Shown one piece after another: positions 56,205-64,000 of a stretch of 64,000 nt of DNA (the first letter of the stretch is position 1; every line of letters starts with the position of its first letter). Under the pieces are notes generated by a model that ran no database searches, had not been told where the DNA came from, and saw only the letters and a list, made by a program, of their open reading frames with translations. The translations under genes and the position numbers were made by a program. Source of the stretch: Sesamum alatum (Eukaryota > Streptophyta > Magnoliopsida > Lamiales > Pedaliaceae); NCBI GenBank assembly GCA_034509735.1, contig JACGWO010000004.1, forward strand, positions 27,757,395 to 27,821,394. The letters run 5' to 3'.

Positions 56205-56860
56205 AGCTATCCTAATTTATGGGATACTATATTCCACCGAAGAGGTAGGATACACTATCCCAATGGTTAGTCTAAGCATGATTATAAAATTTCTTTGTTT
56301 ATGTGTCCTTACTTGTAAAATACATGCATCCTCAAAAAAATGTACTTCAAATTATAATAATCTAATAATAAAATATAATTAAAAAATATTACTTTTTTTT
56401 TTGTTTTTCGGACTTTTGAAAAATATTTAAGTTTTGATTAGTTATTCAAAAAATAGAAACTTAAAAAAAATTAAACCTTCGTTCTCTTTTTTTTTTATTG
56501 AATGTCTATTTGAACTTCTATTTCGTATAATGTAGAAAAGAAAAACTAAATATTCCACAAAAACATGCTATTTTAAAAATTGTATTTCATAAATATTGAA
56601 AGATTTTTATTTTTTGAAATTATTCACAAGCTGTAATGTCCAATGAAAATAACTTAAAATATGATATCATTAACCGTCTTTTACATCTAATCGTACTTTA
56701 TAATCCTTTTAATCAAACACTATATTATATTATTATATGAAAATATCACACATACAATACATCATATCAAACTACATATAATGAATAATGCGATTAATTA
56801 TCATTCTATTTCTCATTCTGTCCTATTTTATCCTACTTAATCTTACGATACCAATCAAAA
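56205..56860. repeat. Dispersed repeat, copy A
   Basis: Starts GGGTCCGATTTTAGCTATCC. Shares order and sequence with 61365-61810: 'gggatac/tagtgtatc' blocks, 'aatctaataataaaatataat', 'ttgattagttatt', 'ttattgaatgtctattt' and 'gaaatattccacaa'. Its ends 'tatcctaatttatgggata' and 'tatcctacttaatcttacgatacc' are weakly inverted. No coding capacity. Confidence 0.65.
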
Positions 56861-56889
56861 GAGGCCCAAAAGGATATCTCAAATAATGT

Positions 56890-57290
56890 ATTGTAAAACA
56901 CGTTTCTACCCTCGTGTACATGAGTTGTGCGAAATTGCACTTTTAGTCTCATAGAATAGGATAGGAAGTTCAACAATTTTAGTCATTTACTTTACAAGAT
57001 TTTCAAAATGATCCTAAATTTAGGAAAACTCGTCATATTTAGTCCTATACTTTACAGGATTTCCAAAATGGTCCAAAAATTAGGAAAACTCAACACATTT
57101 AGTCCATAAACCTCGTAAAGCAGAGGACTAAATGTGTCAAGTTTTCTCAATTTGGAACCACTAAGAACTAAATTTGTCGAGTTTTCTCAATCTTGATACT
57201 ATTTTAAAAATTTCGTAAAGCATAAGACTAAATGTGTTAAACCCCTCTCTTATGTGATTAAAAATGTCATTTTGCCACATGAGGTGTCAA
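56890..57290. repeat. Palindromic repeat with internal duplications
   Basis: The unit 'tactttacaggatttccaaaatggtcc' occurs twice in direct order (about 56990 and 57050) and twice inverted (about 57110 and 57180). The outer arms 'gaaattgcacttttagtctc' and 'gattaaaaatgtcattttgcc' also pair. MITE-like, non-coding. Confidence 0.6.
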
Positions 57291-57305
57291 TTCCATCCCC
57301 TGCCG

Positions 57306-58127
57306 TAAACCTGTCAATGGACGGGTAATACCCAAACCCGTACCCATTACAATAGTTAATACCCATACCCAATAGTTTTATATTAGACCCAGACCCGGAC
57401 CCATACCGATTGAAATAAGTCTTTTGGGTATGGGTAGGGTTTAAACCCTAAAATACCCGTGGGTATGGGTATTGAACGGGTAAAAATTTAAAATTCTTTC
57501 AAATTTGTAAAAATTTTATATATCAATCGACTCAATTTACTTGTCATGTAAAATTAGTTTAAGCTCGACTAACATATGAAGATAAGATTTATTTGAATTT
57601 TGAAATTGTAAAAACTCATTAAATTAAAGTTAAACGCAATTTTCAAATTGATAAAAAATGTATTTCAAAATTAAAAGCCTATCTTCATACTTATGTTTTT
57701 CTTACCGTTTTTCAATCTTATGTTCATATTTCGATCTATGTAAATTATGTTAATTGATTAATAATGACTAATATTTGAGCAAAGTCAAGATCATTATTTT
57801 TACATTTTAATTATCGATGTTCGATTTGCAAATTTTAAAATTGAATAGCTTTTTAATTTATTTTATCGATTGCAAATTCATGAAATATTTTTATTAAATT
57901 AATTTTGTAATATGTTTGATGATATCATTATAAAAAGTGTATAATGGCCTTATCACTTTAACAAATTAACATAGGTAAGAACCCATATTGGACCGATTAC
58001 TATGGGTATAGCATGGGTAGACCAACGGGTATTAATATGGGTAGGATATGAGTAGGGTCTATAAAATAAACTATGGGTATTTATTGGGTTCGAGTCCGAG
58101 TAGGATAATGCCCGCCCGTTGACAGGG
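57306..58127. mobile_element. hAT-like MITE with 'gggtatggg' repeats
   Basis: The left end CCTGTCAATGGACGGGTAAT and right end GCCCGCCCGTTGACAGGGC are inverted, flanked by CCTGCCG on both sides (57299-57305, 58128-58134), close to the 8-bp TSD of hAT elements. The subterminal zones repeat 'gggtatgggta' or its complement many times. Non-coding. Confidence 0.65.
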
Positions 58128-58134
58128 CCTGCCG

Positions 58135-59009
58135 ACTAATCTATAGCAATAGCAGTTAGCATCTTTTAAGAAAATCTTTGAGGATCAGAAAGAGATCTCC
58201 CGACGAACCCAAGACTAAAAAAATAAATCGAATTTATAATCAATTTTAAAATCGATTAAGAAAATTTCATTTGGATTTAATTGTTAAACTTAAAAATTAA
58301 ACTTGAACAAAAAATTATGTTTAGTAAGTTTTTAAATTCGACTCGAGCTCGATTCGATTAATGCAAAATAGTGAAATATATGTAAAAATATCATATTACT
58401 CGAATTCAACTCACATTTGATTCAATTAAAGCTTTAAACTCGATTATATCAATAATCAAACTGAATTCAAACACAGTTTTTCAAACTCGATATTAATTCG
58501 AATAAATTTGAACAATAATGTGTTGGATTCGATTCGAATCGTTTTACAACCCTAAGTAATATGACATAATTATCCTTGTTGGTTAAGTAGTAACCAAGTT
58601 TAATTTTAAAGTGAATGTTTGCCAATAAGCAAAGTTCGAAAAAAACTCCATTCACACTTATTTAGAGGCGTTTAATTCTTTCTTCTCTCTTGTCCCGGAA
58701 TAATATTAGTTTCATCTCCAATAACAACGAAAATTTGCTAAAAATTAATATGACATAATTAACACGTATTTCTTGCTAGTTTGTGCATGTGCATTATGTG
58801 TTTGTTTTGAATAATTAAATTTTAAATTTTCTTATAAAATTTTTATAAAAAAAGTAATAGGAGAATTGGGAAATAAGAAATTAATAAGGATTATTAATAT
58901 TGTTCATGTAATTAGAAGCACACATAATGAAAACACAAAACAAACAGGCTAACGTGTTAACGTGCTACGTTTACAATGAGATTGATAATGAAATGAAATG
59001 AAACGAGCA
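58135..59009. other. Intergenic, no gene seen
   Basis: AT-rich with 'actcgaattcaa'/'gattcgattcgaatc' type repeats seen in MITE interiors. No coding frame. Confidence 0.5.
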
Positions 59010-59019
59010 GTCCTTTATA

Positions 59020-59242
59020 GGGAAAAATGCAATTACCCCCTTGTGATATGCAAAATGTGTAAAAAACCCTTTATGAAAAAATAAATCGCAATTTACCTCC
59101 TGTATTTTAAAAAATGGAGCAAAAAACCCCCTAAAAACGAAGCAAAAAACTCCTGTGAGGGGATTATCTGCTGCATTTTAAATAACACAAGAAATAAATT
59201 ACTCTTTTTTATTAACACATGGAGATAAATTGCATTTAACCC
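59020..59242. repeat. Short Mutator-like MITE with perfect 10-bp TSD
   Basis: 223 bases, ends GGGAAAAATGCAATTACCC and GATAAATTGCATTTAACCC, flanked by GTCCTTTATA on both sides (59010-59019, 59243-59252). It has the terminal family of the 4.5 kb element 26047-30532 without its cargo. Confidence 0.92.
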
Positions 59243-59368
59243 GTCCTTTATATAGAAAGGATGCATCCAAGGGCCTCAACCTAACGTGTTACATTCACAA
59301 GCAATTATCTTATAATGTTATCAGTAATGATACATATCAACAAAAATTCCTACTCATGATTTATTTAT

Positions 59369-59627
59369 GGGTAAATTATGGCTATTTTTTTTTAAAATTT
59401 TGACATAATTACAAATACTCCTTTATTATTTGCAATATTACAAATACCTAACGAAGGGCATTTTGGACAGTTCACCACAAAAATTGAATGAAAACCTAAC
59501 AAAGGCTAACGGAAAGAGCTCATTGTTAGACGAACGGTAAAGTCAGGGAGGTATTTGTAGTTTCTTAAATAATGATGAAGTATTTATAATTATATCAAAT
59601 ATTAAGAGAGGTGAATGTAATTTAGCC
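59369..59627. repeat. Family-2 MITE with perfect 9-bp TSD
   Basis: 259 bases, ends GGGTAAATTATGGC and TGTAATTTAGCC, flanked by TTTATTTAT on both sides (59360-59368, 59628-59636). Confidence 0.9.
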
Positions 59628-59831
59628 TTTATTTATTGATATTTATTTTGGCTTCATTTTAACCTTAGATAGTCTTGTGGTTGTGGATTAGCCTCCAACT
59701 TCGGTTAATTATACAAATCCCCACCTTGACTTGGGGGTTGTTTGCAAGAACTTATAATTTTTTGAAAATGCTTCATTTTTCAAAAAGTGGATAAGTGATT
59801 AATTAGTAAAAGTTATAGGAAATAATAGTTA

Positions 59832-60258
59832 GGATGAATTAAAATGATCTCCTCTGAGGTTTGGCATAATTACGGATATCTCTTTGTTGTTTCAAGAATT
59901 ATAAATACCCCCTGCGGTTTGTAACCATCTAACAAATAACAATTTCTATCTATTTTTATGGGTGAACTGACCAAAATGCTCTTATACAAATTGAATTATT
60001 TTATAAAATTTTCTAAACTTTTTGAACAAAAATGCACAGAGAGAGGTTTTTTACGTTTTTTATACAGATGAGCAATAATGTAATTTACTCCTGCTGATTT
60101 TTCTAGAATTTAAAAAAAGAAATCAAGAGCAAAATGAACCATTTCAGACAATTAGTTAAAAATTACAAATAGAATTACAAACCTTAGGGGGTATTTATAA
60201 TTTTTGAAACAACAAGAGGATATTCGTAATTATGTCAAAACTCACAAGAGGTTATTAA
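59832..60258. repeat. Family-2 MITE, diverged
   Basis: The left GGATGAATTAAAATGATCTC and right 'aacaagaggatattcgtaat' arms pair. The interior 'atgggtgaactgaccaaaatgc' is shared with 1529 and 25624. Confidence 0.68.
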
Positions 60259-60827
60259 ACAACAAAATTGTGGCAAAATTCAGTAGGAACCATTTAAGCT
60301 CATGTTTTTGAACTTTGTGAAAAATATGGTACAGATGAATGAATATTGAAAATTCTTTATTGAGATATTACAAGTAATGATATATTAGTTTAATAAATGA
60401 ATTAAAATTAATAAATTAATTATGAGTATGCAAATCGTGTGCCGTAAAATAAAAAATGCAACTAAAAGAATTTTTGCACTTATTCAATTTCATATTTAAA
60501 AATATTATGCTCGCAGGGACCGCGTGCGATTGTCGCTAGTAAGGGAAAAAAAAAAAAAGTTAATGTGGAAGTGTTTGGTTAAAAAATTGTATATTACCAG
60601 CTTACCTGTGAAGTCCTCCAACAACTCTGGTGGGTGAATAGATTTTAGTTATTACTGTAACGTACTATTTGCCGAAACATAAAAAAAAAAAAAAAAATAA
60701 TGACGATAGACACGTCGTTGCCCAACATTTCATGATTGTCCCCCTCCCAATCATTGTCGGACCGAATTTGCGGCAATCTTACATAGTACACCCCAACATT
60801 TAATGCATTTTTTTTTAAAACATAAAC

Positions 60828-60858
<31 letters not shown>

Positions 60859-60900
60859 TAAGAAAACTTTAACATAATTGCTACAAAGATACCTAATAAT
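60259..60900. other. Intergenic, no gene seen
   Basis: AT-rich, with poly-A runs and (TA)n at 60829-60855. No supported coding frame. Confidence 0.6.
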
Positions 60901-60901
60901 A

Positions 60902-61333
60902 CTATAAGACATAACACATATATCTATTATAGGTACATTCCTTATCGTTGATAATAAAATTGTCCAAAAAGTTTGGACATGAGTCAAAAACTTGTTTTAT
61001 ATCTGAAGTAGTACTAGTATTAACTAGAACATCTGCAACTTGATTCTGTTCTCTGTAGCAATAAGCAACCCAAACAAACTGGAACTTAGTCAACTTCTGT
61101 CTGCATGCTTGAAGAAGCTTTCTCAAATCTGTTTGATGATGATGCCCCAAAATGTTCAAGCTGTTGTTGACAAACATAGAATTAGTTTCAATAATTAACT
61201 TTGCAATTTCCATGTCTTCAGCAAGTGAAAGTTCAATCCACAGTGCCCAAAGTTCTGCCATATTATTTTTTGTAGTACCACAAGGTATGCAAATCCTGCA
61301 ATGAATTCTCCTAAAGAATTCCTTATTATTCAT
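60902..61333 (-). pseudogene. RNase H-like (RVT_3) domain fragment
   Basis: 143-codon frame. CGTTKNNMAELWALWIELSL (with the conserved AE), AEDMEIAKLIIETNSMFVNN, LLQACRQKLTKFQFVWVAYC and YREQNQVADVLVNT match the plant RNase H-like domain found at the end of LINE ORF2 and in many stand-alone plant copies. The expected Asp in 'ExDS' is Asn, and the N-terminal strand with the first Asp is absent. The last Asp (VADVL) is present. It is probably a truncated LINE or retro-copy and has no visible host promoter. The repeat at 61365 begins just upstream of it. Confidence 0.7.
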
Positions 61334-61364
61334 GTTTGGTTCATATTATTAGAGGTCTTATATT

Positions 61365-61810
61365 AATACCGTGTCCGATCTTATCAATACTAATTTTGGG
61401 ATAGTGTATCCCCTTGGTGGGATAACTACCCCATCGGTAGGATTAAAAAATTTTGTTACCTAAATCTCTTCCACTTCTTCCACCGTCTACTTCTCTCCCC
61501 TTTTTATAATAATTTAATAATAAAACATAATAAAAAAACATATTACTTCATTACTTTTAACAAATATTTGAATTTTGATTTAGTTATTAAATTTTAAAAA
61601 GTAGAATTTTTGTTGCACTTTATAACTTTCTTAAAAGAAAATTAAACACTCACTTTTTTTTATTTTATTTAATGTCTATTTTAAACTTCTACCTTATATG
61701 AATGTGGAAAAAAAATGAAATATTCCACAAGAATAATTTTCTCTTTACGTTGTCCAACTTTGTCATTCATACTTCTTTAACATTATTTTTCATGTAATTA
61801 ACCAAACAAA
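61365..61810. repeat. Dispersed repeat, copy B
   Basis: Same orientation as 56205-56860, from 'gtccgatcttatcaatacta' to 'gaaatattccacaagaataa'. Diverged by substitutions and indels. Confidence 0.62.
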
Positions 61811-62302
61811 TATTTTAATAATAAAAATATAAATATCATATGTATTTTAAATTTTTAAAAAAATTATATTTGAACACACGCATCGAGTGTTTCATTGCTA
61901 CGGGTAATATAATAAATTCTCTAGAAATAAATCTTAAGATTGTGTGTATCTTCTAATGATCAAGAAGATGCACGAGAATATCTACTTGTCTTTTCACCTC
62001 TTTGTTGCTGGCACTCTTCACATCAAAGTAGTTCGAGACTGATAAAGTGATCTTGTCTCACCTAAAGTTTAATCCAAATGGTACTTTAATTAAAAAAAAA
62101 TAATCAAATTACAGCCAAAATTGTACTAGAGGTATTTCTGAAATATCACATTTAAATTTTGTTAGAACCCTTCCGAATCAAAGTACATGCAAGACGAAAC
62201 AAACCTCAAACGAAATAATTGTAATTTTCATTTTAACATAAATGTATTATTAATTGAGTCAAACTTAGAGCGTACAAATGTAATTTATTTTCTTTCTTAT
62301 AA
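61811..62302. other. Intergenic, no gene seen
   Basis: AT-rich with no supported coding frame or repeat border. Confidence 0.5.
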
Positions 62303-62561
62303 GATAAATTACATTGATACTCCTTGAGGTTAGATCAAATTACACAAATACTCACTATCTTTTATAAAATGACAGCTATACCCCCTTAGGGATGTTAGTG
62401 TATTTTTTTTAGGGGGTGATTGTATAAGCATTGGTAATGAATAATGGGTGTAATTGTAATTACAACTATAACCTCACGAAATATAATTGTAATTTTATAA
62501 AATACATAAAAACGTTTGTGTATTTTAACCAAATCTAAAAGAATATCAATTTAATTTACCC
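62303..62561. repeat. Family-4 MITE
   Basis: Ends GATAAATTACATTGATAC and ATCAATTTAATTTACCC. Same family as the nested intron MITE 18094-18351 ('gaggttagatcaaattacac'). Confidence 0.75.
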
Positions 62562-62689
62562 TATGTTAAATGATATTTGATAAATAGAAAATAGTGTAAT
62601 GGATTCAATCAAGAGTTTTACCTCCATATTTGACTGAGTGTGTGGTGTGTTTCTTGTGCATGTAGTTGAGTACGTGCTGCCTTACCCTG

Positions 62690-63043
62690 AAAATATGTGT
62701 CCACAGTCAATAATAGAAGAATCACTAATGGAAAAAAAAAAAAAAAATACTGTTAGACTACAATATTAATATCTTTGATTAAAAATTATGGTAAATAACT
62801 ATTATTAATTATGGTTAAATAAATTCGATACAAAAAATTAGCTTTTCCACCATGAAAAAATTATTTCTTACAGCTAAAAGCTAGAGTAAAAATAAAAGTC
62901 ATGACAAATATCTTAGACACCCTCGCAAAAATCACGATTAATAAACCATTGCATGGTCGTGGTCAATAACTATTTGTTACGAGTATTTATTATTAACCAT
63001 GACAATTGGTTATGATTAAATGTCATATTTCTTATAGTGAATA
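62690..63043. mobile_element. CACTA-like terminal fragment
   Basis: Ends ATTTCTTATAGTG (about 63030-63042), the reverse complement of a CACTATAAGAAAT terminus, preceded by repeated 'attaaccatgac'/'gtcatgac'-like units in both orientations. No opposite end or transposase found. Confidence 0.5.
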
Positions 63044-63044
63044 G

Positions 63045-63240
63045 ACCAATGATGCTTTAGCCCGACTCTTAAGATTGATGTCCCATGAATAAGTATAAGG
63101 TCATGGGTTCGAGTCTCACCAAATATGTAGGCATTTTGTCTCACTTAATGTGAGTTTATTGTAATATCAATTTATTATACTGTGTATTTATCCTATGAAT
63201 CGATGTATTTGTTAGTTATGTATATTGATGTAATATGTAA
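63045..63240 (+). repeat. SINE-like, tRNA-derived remnant
   Basis: Plus strand: 'gactcttaagattgatgtc' then GGTCATGGGTTCGAGTCTCACC (read in two parts), a good polymerase III B box, followed by 'tatattgatgtaatatgtaat' tail sequence as at 31240. Confidence 0.52.
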
Positions 63241-63413
63241 TTATTATTTTAAAAAATAGAAGAATGGGAATTATGGTGTGTTTGGCATGATGAAAATTTT
63301 CGCGGAGGAAACAAAGGAATTTTTTATCTAACCACTGGGTTAAGACATGATTGGCACACTCAACTTGATTTAAATTCGTAGTTTTATTTTTACCTTAAAC
63401 TCAATGTAATTTA

Positions 63414-63520
63414 GGATAAATTACATTGACACTTCTTGAGATTAGGTTCAAATACACAATCATTTTGTCTTTTGTAAAATTACAGGTATACTTCCTGAAG
63501 GGTGTTAGTGTGATACATCT
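63414..63520. repeat. Family-4 MITE, left half only
   Basis: GGATAAATTACATTGACACTT with 'gtcttttgtaaaattacaggtatac' matches the left arm of 62303 and 18094. The right arm is missing. Confidence 0.65.
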
Positions 63521-64000
63521 CAAGAGTTTTTCTGTAAACTTGCTATAAAAAAGAAAAAAAAAACTTTTCTATACTATAAATAGCCACAATTTAAAAAGAT
63601 CATAATAAAACTCGTTATAATTATATCAAATTTCAATGAAAATTATCATAATTTAGCCTAGAATTAAAAATGAACCATTAAAAGCACAAGTATGGGTTAT
63701 TTTCATTTTAGTCCCTGTGTTTTTAATTGATTTTTGAAATGGTCCAATTATTTTATTTTTTTTAATTTCATCCTTCTAGTAGAATTTTGACCAATTTTTG
63801 CTTCCAATTGAAGGGTGTTTTTGTACTTTTATTTATATTTATAAAAAAGATAAAGAAAAATTTATGGGTTGTAAATATTATGACATAGTATATATTATGG
63901 CATTATCTTATACTAGTATATGTTGCACTTTTAAACTTAAAAAAATAATTAATTTTTATTTTAAAAAAATAATTAATTAGATGAATAAAAAAAATGCTAA
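63521..64000. other. Intergenic to window end, no gene seen
   Basis: AT-rich. The frame at 63798-63980 is low complexity and not recognisable. Confidence 0.5.

Noticed and set aside
63100..63125. Functional tRNA gene suggested by GGTTCGAGTC
   Set aside because: Only a B-box-like stretch; no cloverleaf with acceptor and anticodon arms could be built.

Overview
The window looks like nuclear DNA of a eudicot plant. It is AT-rich, has GT-AG introns, a plant-type COQ10 gene, and dense layers of plant transposable elements: Ty1/Copia and Ty3/Gypsy LTR elements, Helitron, Mutator-like, pogo-like, hAT-like and CACTA-like elements, LINE and SINE remnants. The species cannot be fixed from the sequence alone. 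No bacterial operon, CRISPR array, rRNA or functional tRNA gene was seen.

The one confident host gene is COQ10 (+, 14133-18869), a START-fold coenzyme-Q-binding mitochondrial protein in four exons. Its conserved core is readable, but exon 1 carries a one-base frameshift between the start codon and the conserved part, and exon 3 carries a short out-of-frame stretch that recovers. Intron 3 holds a MITE that itself contains a second MITE.

Layout. 1-3.7 kb: a short unidentified coding-like stretch and three palindromic terminal-inverted-repeat (TIR) elements. 3.7-4.8 kb: LINE fragment with an inverted end. 6.0-13.2 kb: a large TIR element holding GC-rich gene-like cargo, split by a complete but dead Copia element (6038-10033, TSD CTGTG). 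14.1-18.9 kb: COQ10. 19.4-26.0 kb: a run of MITEs and a CACTA-like remnant. 26.0-30.5 kb: a 4.5 kb TIR element with a perfect 10-bp TSD, invaded by Helitrons. 31.65-45.37 kb: a three-layer nest, in which a Copia deletion derivative is split by a Gypsy-type solo LTR, which is split by a 9.8 kb Tat-like Gypsy element carrying an antisense ORF; every layer has recognisable target-site duplications. 45.4-47.0 kb: a TIR element with a pogo-like deletion derivative inside. 47.1-51.6 kb: a second decayed Gypsy element without gag. 51.6-64 kb: MITEs, hAT-like elements, a two-copy dispersed repeat, an RNase H-like fragment, and CACTA-like and SINE-like remnants.

Most elements are inactive: RNase H, integrase and protease residues or frames are broken, and many frameshifts sit in or beside short homopolymers, so part of the damage could be assembly error. 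The most interesting material is the nesting chronology, the antisense ORF in the Tat-like element, gene-like cargo in the 6-13 kb TIR element, and the large group of GGG...CCC palindromic elements with 9-10 bp TSDs. I found no convincing undescribed system beyond these.
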